From the NCBI GenBank assembly GCA_028583405.1, contig CM053243.1, forward strand, positions 27,618,116 through 27,682,115: 64,000 nt of DNA. The letters run 5' to 3'. This document shows positions 11,432-27,998 of this stretch, one piece after another. The DNA comes from Pogonophryne albipinna (Eukaryota > Chordata > Actinopteri > Perciformes > Artedidraconidae). A program made the translations under genes and the position numbers. The first letter of the stretch is position 1, and each line of letters opens with the position of its first letter. The notes beneath the pieces were generated by a model that worked only from the letters and a program-made list of their open reading frames with translations, was not told where the DNA came from and ran no database searches.

Positions 11432-13383
11432 ATGGGTAATACTGTCTCCACAAACGAGTCAGCTGGTAAGAGGAAAGCGAATGCACGCACCAAGACCTTC
11501 TAAAAATCCAATTACAGACAGCCACTACAGTCATATGTTTTCCCCTAATATGCCGTCTGGAATTGTCGGAAGAACTTGGATTGGTCTAAAGTTATGCCGT
11601 TTACCTCGTTACTTTGTGAACACTCACAACAGAAAAATCAGAAAGGGAAGATTGAATTTGATTGGCCTTTAACCGGTACTTTTGACATGGCCGTGTTGTG
11701 GCAGGCATTTAAACTGGTTGAAAATGAGGCGAATTGCTCCTGGGATATAACATATATGAAAGAATGTGTTAAAGCTTGGATGTCTATTGCAGAGAAAAGA
11801 GGTTATGATGAGCGGAAAAATGAAAAATCAGTTGGCACCGAGCGAGGCTCCATTGAGCTCAAAGCGTTGATCGATAGAGTTTCTAAATGTGCGGCGAATT
11901 GTCATTTGCTTAGCCTAGAGGCTGCTTTTGATGTTAAATCAGAGAACATGTCCAGAATTAAGGAAAGACACGGAAAGGATGTTACAGCCATTGCTAAGTC
12001 CGTAATGTATGATTGGTTGAAAAGACAGGGAAAGTCTCCCACACCATCTCAGCTCATTTGCATTTTAACAGACAATGGGCTGCTGGAAAAAGAGCAGGCT
12101 GTGTCTCTCTGTACAAAAATGATCCCCGCACGAACTCTCAAATCATGTGCGAGAAACTCCGATGATGATCTGTTCATTACAGCTGCGGCTATCATGAATG
12201 AAAATAAGTCGAAATATCAGCCAAGACAATATAGAGAAATAGATTTGGGACAACAGGAACAAGTAGAGGTGGATGAAGGGAATTTTCAGACGGCAGCCCG
12301 TTAAGAGCCCCCTCTTTCTCCTCCGCCACTCCGTTTACACGATCACCGGACGCCGACGAAAGTGTCCACCGTAAATAGTCACGGAACGCAAACATCTCAG
12401 AATAATAATTCTGCTGAAACTGTGACTGCCCCGAAAATTCTGATAGGAGAGATTCCAGTTTTTAAGCCTTGGACACCCGCGAGGTCATTGATGTCACTAA
12501 TCACGCTCCCAGTCCCACTAAAAGCCCAGATGAGTATCTGTCGTGGTTGACTAATGTCTGCTCAGTTTATAACTGTTTGGTTCATGATGTTAAACAGCTG
12601 ATAATTCTAACATACAAGGCAGATTGGCCCACGTGCAGAGACGAATTTAAATTTCCTGAATGTACGCCTGCAGGGGATTGGCCTCTGACACAGACGCGCG
12701 ACATGTGGATTGAACGTGGCTGCTTTGGCTATTAGAGCATGCGCTAAAACTCACACAGATTTTTCCCAAGTGACGGCTTGCGTACAGAGCCCAACAGAAA
12801 CTGTCCCAGAATTTATCCAGCGTTTCATGACAGTGTGGGACAATAATGCTGGCATTAAAAGGGAGGGCAATGATTTGTTCGCTATACAGAGTTTATTGCA
12901 TAATTTAATCCCAGAGACAGCTCAAGCCTACATGATGGCGACTCCTGACTGGCAAGTTAAAACTGGCAACTTACGATAGCCACAATGCGTGCCCTGCATC
13001 GGAGCCAGATATTTCTGACCCCCAGAACTGCCCAGCTGTGCAACATTGCCTAAAAATACACAGGCTTATCAGGGTGCGGATAACTCCCAGCAGTTTCAGG
13101 GACAAACCGCACACGCACACAGGGAAGATCACAGGATTATCAAAATAAGAGCAGACAGCAGCAGAAAAATAATTCCAAAAAGTTGATGCCATGTCATGTT
13201 TGCGGTGCAACGGATCACTGGGCGGGTCAATGCGAAAAGAGATGGGGTGCGCAGCAGCACACACAATCTTTGCCTGCTCTCCCCCAGCCCCCAAGGCATC
13301 CTGCATTAATGCCGCCTCCACACTATAACAGACAGGCTCAACATGGGCAAAACGGTCAGCAAAGTGGATGTAATAGAAGATAG
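11432..13383 (+). pseudogene. gag: Retroviral gag, multiply broken
   Basis: Gag would build the virion core. The start at 11432 reads MGNTVS, an N-myristoylation signal typical of matrix proteins. The frame stops after 24 codons. Matrix-like sequence continues in shifted frames (11481-11672, then 11576-12304) and ends at an in-frame TAA at 12302-12304. Capsid-like sequence follows in alternating frames at 12469-12735 and 12710-12979. The nucleocapsid, near 13189, has a single zinc knuckle CHVCGATDHWAGQC (CX2CX4HX4C). At least four frame breaks are visible, so no complete Gag can be made. The basic, Gln-rich stretch before the knuckle fits an RNA-binding region. Confidence 0.85.
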
Positions 13384-13489
13384 GGGTACCGTGGAGAAAT
13401 AGGATCAGATTCACAGCATTTCCCCATTCAAGCAGCAACAATTCGCATTTCCAATAACCCGCGTGAAGATCCGATTATGCCCGTTGATT

Positions 13490-14990
13490 TAGTGGCACGG
13501 CTGTAGATATTTTGATTGACAGCGGAGCCACATTGTCTGCAATACGTACTAAGGAGAAAGTTTGTGAAGCAACTAATAACTTTGTTACAACAATGGGCGT
13601 TTCTGGCATACCTATGTCTGAGCCCATTTCACAGAATACTGATATTTCTATAGATGGATCAAATGTGAAACACTCTTTCATTATTTCAGATGGAAGTCCT
13701 ATTAATTTAATGGGCAGAGACTTACTTTGTAAGTTACAGGCAACAATACATTGCACTCCGGATGGATTGTTTTTGACTATTCCTGACAGCAAAGTCTATC
13801 AAGCTGTCCAATTCATTCAATCATCTCAAGACAACCTTTATTGTTGGTCATTTCCAGATTTCAACATGATTTCTGTTTTCTCCACAACAGGGATTCAGAA
13901 AATTGCTAGCATTTCCCCGGTGTGTGCTTCCTTAATGTCTCTTATGCGGCCTGTGTTGAATTGTCACTGCACAGCTGCTTTTAACCTATCAGATGACTAT
14001 GCGCTTTCAGTTAGAGGTTTTTGCAACAGCTCAGATCAGTTGGAATGCGAGCAGTTTTTGTTACTTGGACCCCAAGGGTGCGCATTGCCTATAAGGCTCA
14101 CACCCCCACAGCAGGCATTTCATGTTGTGAAAACGATCCCTCATGTCATACTAGCTGTCACTCCAGGAAGTAGTCCTAAGGAGGTGGGGGCTATGGCAGC
14201 CCACTGCCTTTCTCGGCTAGGAGCTGTAACAGCCTCTCTCCCTCACACATACACACCTAATCTAATTAACCTCGGAGAGGAGCATTACATGCTGCGTCTC
14301 TCTGAGCCCATTGCTCTCCCCCAAAGCACATTCCTTCACTTACAACCACCTCCTCTCACAGAATATGGACCCCCTTCAGATTTTTGGGAAGTTCCAGCCA
14401 CATTATGGGCCAAACACAAGAATCATGTTGGATTTGTAAGTTCCGCTCCACCACACAGAGTGACACTTAAAGCCAATGCCAGATTGCCAGCTATCAGACA
14501 GTACAATTTACCCCATAGAGCCATTGTGGGAATTGAAGGAGTCATCCAATCTCTGCTCGATCAGGGCGTATTAATCTACACGACCAGTCCGTGTAATACT
14601 CCAATTCTACCCATACCTAAACACAATCGCCCTGATGAGTGGCGTTTTGTCCAAGATTTGCAGGCTATTAATGCCATTGTCATTCCAATAGCACCCATTG
14701 TGCTGGACACAAATTCAAACCTTGCTTCTTTGCCTCCAGACTCCACATATTACACAGTCATTGATCTTTGTTCAGCATTTTTCTCTATTCCTTTGCATCC
14801 AGAAAGCCAGTGTCTGTTTGCATTTACATTCAGAGGTAAACAAATCACATACACGCGCCTCCCACAGGGGTTTGTTGAATCGCCTACTGTGTACGCAGCA
14901 GCTGTTAAAAGAGACCTGGACACTTTGGTCCTTACAGGGGGTAGCACCCTCCTTCAGTATGCTGATGACCTGTTGATTGCGGTCACCTAA
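13490..14990 (+). pseudogene. pol: Retroviral protease and reverse transcriptase N-terminal part
   Basis: Aspartic protease followed by reverse transcriptase in one long open frame (13512-14990, 492 codons). The protease active site is IDSGATLSAI near 13514 and its flap-distal motif is INLMGRDLL. Reverse transcriptase starts at about 14500: EWRFVQDLQAIN, the LPQGFVESPT motif and the YADDLLIA catalytic motif are all present. The frame then ends at 14988-14990, just after the catalytic motif, and pol continues in another frame from about 14977. I therefore treat it as part of a broken pol rather than a working enzyme. Confidence 0.9.
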
Positions 14991-16290
14991 CAAAGACGCC
15001 TGTCGCATCGACTCCATTCTGCTCATGAAAAGACTTTCTGAATGCGGACACAGAGCATCCCTGGCCAAGTTGCAATACTGCCAGACTGAGGTCACGTATT
15101 TGGGTCACATTCTGAGAGATGGACACCGCCTCCTCTCACCTGCGAGAATCTGCCTTTTGAACAAAGTACCACCACCTCGCACAAAGAAGGAGATGCTTTC
15201 CTTCTTGGGCATGGCAAACTACTGCAGACATTGGATATACGAGTACGCTGCTATGGACTCCGTCCTGCGTGCTGCCACTCTGCAGGCCGCCCCTAACATT
15301 GTTCAATGGTCTGAGGACATGCACACAGCTTTTCAGGACTTAAAGCAGGCCCTCACATCAGCTCCGGCCCTGGGGCTCCCTGATTACCATCAACCTTTTC
15401 AATCTACACGTCCATGAAAAGGGGGGCCTTTGCAAACAGGCATTTTGGTACAGAAGCATGGCTCTAATTTTCGGCCTGTAGCATAGTATTCGTCTCGACT
15501 TTCCCCTGTGGTACTTGGTATGACTTCATGCCTGCGAGCAGTGGCCGCAGTTGCAATAGTTATCAAGCAATCTTCTCCCATTGTACTGGCCAGTGACTGT
15601 GTAGTACATGTCCCACATGCAGTTTTGCATATTCTGAACACCTCTGCTACTCAGCATATGACAGCAGCAAGGCGATCTGGTTATGAAGCGGTAATTCTTT
15701 CAAGCCACACATCACTCTTAAACGTTCCCCCCCCCCCCCCCCCCCTAAACCCAGCTACGCTGGTGCCAATTCCAGATTTTGAAATAACACATGACTGCGT
15801 CACAATGATTGACATGTCTTCTTCCCCCAGAGCTGATATGTTGCAAACTCCTATCCCTAATTCAGATATGATTCTATACACAGACGGGTCTGCGAGCAGG
15901 CCGTCTGACACAGTACACTTAGCAGGCTATGCTGTTGTGAACGACTGGGAAGTCTTAGAAAGCCGGGCCTTGCCAAATGGCACGTCGGCTCAGGCTGCAG
16001 AGTTGTATGCTCTGCTGAGGGCGTGTATTTTGGCTAAAGGTAAAGTTGCAACCATTTTCACAGACTCCAGGTATGCATTTGGTGTGTGCCATGATTTTGG
16101 TGTCTTGTGGAAAATGCGTGGTAAGCCTATTCAACATCATGCGTTAGTAGCTGAGCTATTAGACGCTATCCTGCTCCCTGCACAGCTAGCAGTGGTTAAA
16201 TGTGCTGCTCACACAAATTCTGATGATCCTATTTCGCGTGGAAATGCGTTAGCCGACACCGCGGCTAAACAAGCAGCAGTTTCCTGCTTC
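14977..16290 (+). pseudogene. pol: Reverse transcriptase thumb/connection and RNase H
   Basis: Continuation of pol after the frameshift. 14977-15417 holds thumb and connection sequence (CQTEVTYLGHIL, MANYCRHWI, ALGLPDYHQPF). A second break at about 15405-15417 shifts the frame, and stops follow until about 15507. RNase H follows from about 15860, with catalytic residues visible in LYTDGSAS, AQAAELYAL and FTDSRYAFG and near ALADTAAKQA. A run of about 20 C at 15727-15746 encodes a proline run in the linker and is probably a slippage expansion. Confidence 0.88.
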
Positions 16291-16379
16291 TCTATGGTGC
16301 TCCAATGCCCCTCGACACAACCCGCAGAACCCATTTGTTTGCCTTCCTTTAATGATGTCGCGGACATGCAAGCCCGCGC

Positions 16380-17486
16380 TGATGTTAGGGAGAAAGATTT
16401 ATGGCTAAGACGAGGTTGTACACTTGACGCTGAGTCCAGCTTGTGGCTCCACCCAGACGGACGGATGGTTTGTCCCCGTTCGTTCCTCCATGTTTTGGCA
16501 CATGTTGCACATGGCAAATCACATGTAGGAAAAGGAGGGATGAATGGGATTATAAAGTCACAATGGTTTGCTCCAGGCATCACACTAGCTACACAGACCC
16601 TTGTAGATAGATGCATGATATGCCAGCAGACAAGAAGAAGAAGTGGTCCAGTTCAGCATGAACACTTACCGCCCCTCGGGGCCCTTTGTAAATATGCAAA
16701 TTGACTTTTCGCATATGCCACCATGCCAAGGATTCCAATATATTTTGGTAATAGTGTGCCAGTTCTCCAAATGGGTAGAGGCCTACCCTACCAGAAAAGA
16801 AGACGCTAGAACAGTTGTAAAGTGTCTTCTCAAAGATGTTATCCCTAGATTTGGTGTTCCAGCAGGGATTAACAGTGACAGAGGTCCAGCATTCATTCAA
16901 GATAACCCAGAGTCTAGCTACAGTGTTAGGGTTCAAATGGCAGTTGCATGTTCCCTATCACCCACAGAGCTCAGGCCAGGTTGAGAGAATGAACTTGACT
17001 ATAAAGGAGAAACTCACTAAAACAATGTTGACCACAGGACTAAAATGGGTAGACGCGCTGCCGCTAGTTCTGTGCTCCATCCGAAGCTCACCAAATGCAA
17101 CAACAGGGCTTAGCCCACACAAAGTATTGATGGGAAGGGTAATGTTCACAGGATCTAGCCCCCCAGTAACACCCCACAAACAAACTCTTTTGTGGACAGA
17201 TGATCACATGACTAACTATGTCAAATATCTAACTGACATGTTGAGAAAGTTTCACAGGCAGGTGGCTGACAGGCTCCCTCAGCCTGGAGAGGAGCCCACC
17301 CACCCTTTTCAGATTGGTGATGATGTACTAATCAAATCTCTTGAAAAATATGCTTTGTCTCCCAGGTGGAAAGGTCCTTTCCAGGTGTTAATAGTGACCA
17401 GAACAGCCCTGAGAGTACAAGGTAGAGCGGAGTGGATTCACGCTTCCAGATGTCGTCTCTCTCCTCTACCGGATGCTGGCGTGTGA
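16380..17486 (+). pseudogene. pol: Retroviral integrase, frameshifted
   Basis: Integrase inserts viral DNA into the genome. The HHCC zinc domain is near 16495-16635 (HVAHGKSHVGKGG, CMICQQT). The catalytic core begins near 16690 in another frame (QIDFSHMPPCQG with the first Asp; INSDRGPAF with the second). It then shifts again at about 16900 into the frame of 16836-17486, which has the HPQSSGQVERMN segment with the third acidic residue. The C-terminus has a GPY/F-like motif (SPRWKGPFQVL). There are two frameshifts. The end overlaps the env start by about 55 bp in a different frame, the usual retroviral arrangement. Confidence 0.9.
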
Positions 17487-19356
17487 AGGCAGTCATCATC
17501 ATCGTCATTCTGGGTCTACTGTACCTGGCCAAGGACGCCCTGCTAGATGAAGCTGTGAAAATCCCAACGACAGGAGGCGAGGGCTCTCGCCCCTCTGAGG
17601 GAGAAAATAAGGTGCTCTTATCTAAGAGCGCAGACGACTTGACTACTCAGGGTCCAGACCCTGAGGGCAAAACAACACCAACGGGCAAATCAGTGCCTAG
17701 CGACAAGGACAGGTTGTATCAGATCACCACACAGACATTCAGTATGGTGCGAGAGACACAAAGAGAGAGAAAAGGAGGAAGAATAAGGAGGATTGTCTCC
17801 CTCCCTGGATATAAATCAGAGACTATTTCTTTTAACTGTCCAACTTCAATATGTGACTCATCTAACTGTATTATTGTGTTTCCTGTGTCCTTAGTTTACT
17901 CAACGTGGGAGATGTATCCAAAGAACCAGTACCATTGGTTCAGGGTCTCGTCAGAGGTGGTAAGAATAGCTCTCAACACAATTGACAATATGCCCCCAGA
18001 ACTGTAGTGTAGCACTATAGAACAGTTACAGACACTGATCAGGGATGAGGTAAAATGTACAATGAGGAAACCAGATTACCAGGTTCCCAATCCAGGTGTC
18101 ACTGCATGCACATTTACTGGACCAAATAGCGAAACAAATGTTCTATCCACTCCACTTAAACAATCAGGAGGTGATGTAGATTCTTCAGAAAAGGCCTTAA
18201 TCACTCCTTCTAAACAAACTAAAACTAATTCTGCAGTAAGTTTAATGTTAGACTACGCGCATGAACGCAATGTTAGCAACTGTTGGCTGTGCAAAAATAT
18301 GCCAGAATCCGTGCATTCTCCAATGTTTAGCCCAATTCCTTTCACGGAAGCTGACTACGGTCTAGTGAGCTGGAATGATATAGCATCCCGAATTAGCAAT
18401 GAGGCAGATGATTGTTACACTCCTTCCTACCCCATAGACTCTGAGCAACATTTACAGTACGAGGGCTTAGTCTCTCTCATTGTTGATACAGTAAATAAAG
18501 ATTACCTGCCAGATGGTTTCAAACGATTAATGATGCTAAGACTTATATATGTCAAGAAATACATCCACCTAGCTTTTGAATACAGATTCCAATTAGCTCT
18601 AGTCCAGACTAATTGCTCAGCTAATTCTGCGAGTCCAACATGTACAATGCAACCACACACACCATCCTTGTTGGTTGAAGCTTTGGTAACAGTTGTGCCC
18701 TGGTTTGGCTCCAGAACAGTGGACTCCGTTAATGTTAAAATACATGACTGTACGCAGCCAATACCCTTAGGCAAGCCTCCTACACGTGATTGTTCAGTAT
18801 ATGTTCCCCCAGTTGTAGTGCATGAGTGGAAAAATGTGTCCATCTGTTTCCAGAATGAAGCAGGATCTCATACCTCTCCAGATGTGGGACACAGCGACTG
18901 TAATACCATAGTGAGGGTAAAATCAGCCAGAATTCCGCTCCCACAGAGAGTGTACTTAGTTTGCGGCGACCGGGCCTATGGCTGTGTGCCCTATGACATT
19001 TTTTATGGCACCTGTTATCTAGCCTACCTAATCCCTTTAATCCGTAAAGTAGAGGCTAATGAGATTGCAGCGATACTTCCCTCTCTACACAGGAACAGCA
19101 GGTCCATTACACAAGGACAACAGATAGCTAGACTATTTTTGCCTTGGTACGGTATTTATGTTACTCAGCAGGAAATAGTGGCACTGTCCAAAGTAGTGGA
19201 ACACCATCTAAATGTATCTAACACAGCGATGTTAGCTGAACACAAAGAATTGCAGGAAGTTAGGACGGTAGCACTACAGAATCGTATGGCGCTGGATCTT
19301 CTCCTAGCTGCTCAGGGAGGCACATGTAAGGTAGTTGGGTCTGAGTGTTGTTCTTT
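17432..19356 (+). pseudogene. env: Retroviral env, upstream part (SU and part of TM)
   Basis: Env would be the surface glycoprotein for entry; I describe only its breaks. The frame opens at 17432 or 17450 inside the integrase end and has a hydrophobic segment (AVIIIVILGLLYLA) fitting a long signal peptide. A single in-frame TAG at 18005-18007 interrupts it, and the same frame then stays open from 18062. The SU region has the CWLC motif (NCWLCKN, about 18280). A basic cleavage-like site RNSR is near 19095. TM has the immunosuppressive-like segment (LQNRMALDLL) and the CX6CC motif just before the break. The 8.3-kb insertion at 19357 removes the rest, which resumes at 27624. CWLC together with CX6CC marks a gamma-type Env. 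Confidence 0.92.
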
Positions 19357-19375
19357 CCCACATGGAAGGAATATA

Positions 19376-19905
19376 TATGAACCTATATATTTTTAATATA
19401 TGTCACATATATGTTTAACATATATGTGACATATATGAAATTGGACCCCTACATATATGTCTCTGAACATATATGTACATATATATCCATATATGCACAT
19501 ATATGCACACACATATATGTACATATATGGGTGCAGTGTATATGCACATATAGGTTTCACATATATGCACATATAGGTTTCACATATATGCACATATAGG
19601 TTGCGCATATCGGTTTCACATATAGGTTTCACATATATGCACATATAGGTTGCGCATATCGGTTTCACATAAATGCACATATATGTAAAACATATATCTG
19701 CATATAGGTTTCACATATATGCAGATATAGGTTGCACATATAGGTTGCACATATATGCACATATAGGTTTCACATATATGCACATATAGGTTGCACATAT
19801 ATGCACATATATGTAAAACCTATATGTGCATATAAGTTTCACATATATGCGCATATAAGTTTAGCCTATATGTGCATATATGTTTATTTACACCTATGTT
19901 CAAGG
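19376..19905. repeat. Left subterminal array of CATATATG repeats
   Basis: About 530 bp of imperfect repeats such as CACATATATGCACATATAGG, with unit length near 22-24 bp and the palindromic core CATATATG on a regular spacing. Units occur in both orientations. The array borders the left inverted repeat and ends about 85 bp from the BEN gene stop codon. Short tyrosine- and cysteine-rich frames over it are artefacts. Confidence 0.9.
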
Positions 19906-19969
19906 TTTATACATAGCCTACCTACATAAAAAAATACAACACACAAAATGTATAAGTCATTAACATACA

Positions 19970-19975
19970 TTTATT
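19970..19975 (-). promoter_or_regulatory. Poly(A) signal of the BEN gene
   Basis: TTTATT on the plus strand is AATAAA on the coding strand, 15 bases after the stop codon at 19991-19993. Its position supports the gene model. Confidence 0.75.
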
Positions 19976-19990
19976 GTCAATAAATGTCAA

Positions 19991-23973
<3,983 letters not shown>

Positions 23974-24058
23974 GGTGACATTAATGTAATTTAATTTGTA
24001 TGTTTGTTCTGTCTGTTGTGTTTTCTTGTATCCGCGAGCAGTTGGAATAAACAGGAAA

Positions 24059-24108
24059 TTACGTCATGAATGCGCGCTCGTTGTGAGTGGCGCTTTTCTA
24101 TGACGTCA
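24059..24108 (-). promoter_or_regulatory. Candidate BEN promoter with two CRE-type sites
   Basis: About 90-135 bp upstream of the start codon lie TTACGTCAT (24059-24067) and the full palindrome TGACGTCA (24101-24108), the consensus for CREB/ATF binding. The stretch between them is locally richer in CpG than its AT-rich surroundings. No TATA box is placed convincingly. Confidence 0.5.
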
Positions 24109-24516
24109 CATTCTGCAGCGAATGTCTCTATTATTCTCTAATAATATAAAAGAACGTAAACAATTAAAGGTAACATTTAGTGAAAACTTGTGGTTCAGAT
24201 TATGTGATAGGGCTGTCAGTCGATTAAAAATATTTAATCGCGATTAATCGCATGATTGTCCATAGTTAATCACGATTAATCACAAATTAATGGCACATTT
24301 TTGATCTGTTCTAAATGTACCTTAGAGGAATATTTTTCAAGTTTTTAATACTCTTATCAACATATGAGTGGACAAATATGCTTTATGCTAATGTTTATTA
24401 TAATTTGAACAATGACAAATATTCTCATGAATATTATACACAACAACCTCTGAACATTTCAAATATTCGCCTCAATTCAACCTGGAACCTCTCTCATACA
24501 ATAATACAATACAAAT

Positions 24517-24617
<101 letters not shown>

Positions 24618-24908
24618 TGGATCGTTGGAGCTATGTGCAACTCAAGGCATGCTCGAACGGGAGCTGCCTGGACGCTGCAATCATGTTACGCGCACTATCC
24701 GTGCTGAGTGTGCTGACTTTTCGTACAATGTCCCACTGTCTGGCTTCCTGCATAAAGTCAAGTGCTCGGCACAGTTGTGGCGAAATGTCGCTCCTCTGTT
24801 TTCATTTAAACAGCTCCTTATATCCGTTAGCGCAGATAGCTAGCACCAGATGCTAACAACAACAATACACGTAAGGTCTCTCTCTCGCTCGCTCGGGCCA
24901 CACATACG

Positions 24909-26807
24909 CAGTGTTGGGTGTAACGCGTTACAAAAGTAACGGAGTTACAGTAATATATTACTTTTTGCTGTAACGAAGTACTGTAACGCATTACTAATGA
25001 AATGTGGGTAATATATTACCTGTTACAATGCTCAGTAACGCAGTTACAACACATTTTAACCCGAAATTAAATGGTGATTTGTTTTTTAAGAATGTACTAA
25101 CATAGCGAGACATTCCGACACCAGACAAATTGTGCGGGTAGATTAGTAAACCTGGTGTTTACCCTTTAGGCTTCGCGTCGGGATATTCGGGCAGTTGAAT
25201 GTTATGCACCCTCTATTCAAAAAAGAGAACGGAGCGAAAAATACAAACAACAAATTGTGTCAGGTGCGCGTGACCTGCTCCGCTGCGCGTGCATCATTTC
25301 CAAAGTGCTTCCACAGCAGTGACACACATCTGTGGATAATCATTTATACGAAAATGGTTAAAGCAACCATCACTAAATGCCAGCAACATTGCATCTACTG
25401 CAGACAACAGGTCAGATGGGGACATCACGTTACCCTCCGTTGTGGACACTAGCTTACTCCCGCCTGACTCGTCGCTCTCAACCCCGGGAGCAGCACTCTT
25501 CGTTGCCCGAAACTACGCAGCCCCTCTGCGGCCCGCAGGTGCCAGGATACCACGGCAAAACAGAGCCTGCCCAGGTATATCTAAACAAGTACCCGCCTGT
25601 ACAGTGGGGTTCGGCGGTCATGTTGCAGCTCGTGGTATACAAATAGACAAGGGCTAGAATATGCATGTGAAAATAGTGCCATATTCTGCCGTGCCTGTAG
25701 AAATGTTGGGTCAAAAATAATGCATACAATAGCACAGATGCCTTCACCACGAATGGCTACAAAACTATCTCATATCCCAAGCTTATCAACGAGCTGATGT
25801 TGCAGCTGAAATGTTCTCCAGGTCACAAAGTCAACCTCACAGGAAGATGTGATACCAGTTTTCAAGCACAGTAATTATTCTCTTCCCAGAGTATATGATG
25901 GGACCAAGGTGATGATGTAGTACATGGTTTTAATAATACTTTTGCTTTTCAATGTTTGCCATTTCAAACCATGAGCTGGTTCAAATCATATTTGCCTTGA
26001 TTTACAATACGTTCTCATTTGTTTTATCAGTACAGCTTTGAAGCTTTTGTGCTTTTCTTTGCCACAGTCCACTTTGGACTGGATGAAATATTTCAGGATT
26101 GCACTTTTAACTCACTTGAAATGTTCTCACTTGCTTGGTTTCAAAACATAACAAATGCCATAATCTGTTCATTGGGACCATCAATGCTATTTTTTATTGC
26201 TGTTGCCGGCACTATTGCTCATGTAAACCTGCTACTGCTGCGCCCCCTGTAATCTCAGAGGCACCCCGAGTCATTCTGTTCTGGAACCGGGCCTGTACAT
26301 GGATACTAAACACACTACAGAGCCCATTCCGTGTCCTGTTATTGTTTACTTCCTGTCTGCCTTCTTCTGGTGATTTATCTGACGTCCAGCGCTCCGTCTT
26401 TTAACCTCTTTTCCTTTCTCTTTCTTTCCTTAGCAACCTTCATTATAGTCCTTGACAGTGGTCTGTACTGTATTAACAACGTGTCACATGTTAAGAATTT
26501 ACAATCAGAATCGAGTATTCAACTAAGCCGTGTAATACAAGTTGTTAGTAGCCTTAAGGGCCTACCCAGTTGTTATGCTACCACATTGCCCTTCACTGGA
26601 TGTATAATGAGCTGCACTAAACTACATTTTAGCATTTAAAATTCTTTTGCGGTTATTTTGGTGAAAGTAACTTAAAAAAGTAACTAAAGTAGTGTAACTC
26701 ATTACATTTCAGAGACAGTAATTGTGTAATGTAACTTATTACTTTCAAAAGAGAGTAATAAGTAATATGTAATATATTACATTTTGGAAGTAACTTGCCC
26801 AACACTG
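24909..26807. mobile_element. hAT element (hAT-2) with perfect CACATACG duplication
   Basis: Starts CAGTGTTGGG and ends CCCAACACTG, flanked by identical CACATACG at 24901-24908 and 26808-26815. Subterminal TAACG/GTTAC palindromes (GTAACGCGTTAC) occur at both ends. 1,899 bp long, no intact transposase. It is the innermost and youngest layer of the nested stack. Confidence 0.93.
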
Positions 26808-27334
26808 CACATACGCACACCCTCCCGGTCCTTCCAATAGCCAGTCGGTGCCTGCCGGTGAGCGTGGAAGTGTGGTCTGCTGCAAGCGGGCAGCAGGAGC
26901 GGGGCTGTCAGCATCAGCTTGTAGATGGTATTTTAAACTCGATGCGCTCTGAAACTACGGGGCGGCCGAGGAAAAAAAATACACATGCGTTAATCGCGTT
27001 AAAATAATTAGTGGCGTTAATTTTTTTTTGACAGCCCTGTTTTAACAATAATGTACAATTATCTAATATTTAATAATTGACTAATCTTAAACTGATCAGC
27101 TGACATTGAGCGGATATAAACATCCGGTTCCGGTCCTGGGTGAAATAACTAAACTAAAAATGTTGCTTCATACAATAAAACATACCGTAATCCAACAATA
27201 TTGTCTTTATACATTGAATTGTCTTGGGCAATCCGCAAACCTCAATCTGCATTGAATGGAAATAAGTACAATGATTAATTCATGTAGTTATATAGAATTT
27301 TGGAATAATATACACATTACCACATTACCTTGCA

Positions 27335-27606
27335 AAGACCTATATATATGTAGGCATTCTGTATGACATATATGCAAAAAGACAGATATATGAGCTATAT
27401 ATATGAGGCATTATGTAGGAGATATATGCAAATATATGAACCTGACTTTGGCATATATGTGGAAATATATGAGCTATATATGACACATATATCTCCTATT
27501 AATCCACATATATGCACATATATGAACATATATGAACCTGAATATGACATATATGCAACATATATTCTGCATATATTTGCCATATATTGGCATATATGTT
27601 CATATA
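27335..27606. repeat. Right subterminal array of CATATATG repeats
   Basis: About 270 bp of GACATATATGCA- and CATATATGAACCTGA-type units next to the right inverted repeat. The core is the same as in the left array but the spacing words differ. Together the two arrays bracket the cargo. Confidence 0.88.
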
Positions 27607-27623
27607 CTTTCTTTCCGTGTGGG

Positions 27624-27998
27624 TTCATCTCTGACGCTACACCTGAAGTAATGGACATGGCCCATGATACTGCCAGGGGTATAAAAGAATTGCATGAAAC
27701 TCATGGGTTTACATTTGGGGATTTAAGTGGAACCATTGGATCCTGGGGAGCGGGGTTGGTTAAATGTGTTGTTACTGTTTCAGTGTTTATCTTGGTTGTG
27801 CTAATCCTAGTGATCTGTTTGATCACTGTAGTTAAATTAGCCATACGCAGGGTTGCCAAGACCGCCCTCCAAGCCCCACAGAGGCTAGTGGGGTATTCAA
27901 CTGTAGATGACACAATGTTAATGTACGACGCTGAGCTTCCAGATCCCTGGGTCTCCATTGCGGTTTCTGCCCAATGGGTACCCCCATTCAGCGATTGA
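27624..27998 (+). pseudogene. env: Retroviral env, downstream part (TM end)
   Basis: Continuation of env after the 8.3-kb insertion. It contains the region after CX6CC, an alpha-helical stretch (ARGIKELHETHG), a strongly hydrophobic membrane anchor (SVFILVVLILVICLITVV, about 27780-27835) and a cytoplasmic tail of about 55 residues ending at TGA 27996-27998. It has no start of its own and cannot be expressed as Env. Confidence 0.88.

Noticed and set aside
19393..19798. Tyr/Cys/Ile-rich repeat frames (CIYVKPICAT type)
   Set aside because: They are translations of the subterminal CATATATG arrays in several frames and on both strands, without other support.
19376..19905. CRISPR-like array
   Set aside because: Units are imperfect, contiguous and lack unique spacers; the sequence is eukaryotic.
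27363..27998. A single 211-codon protein
   Set aside because: Its first part is the right subterminal array and terminal repeat; only the part from about 27624 is env.
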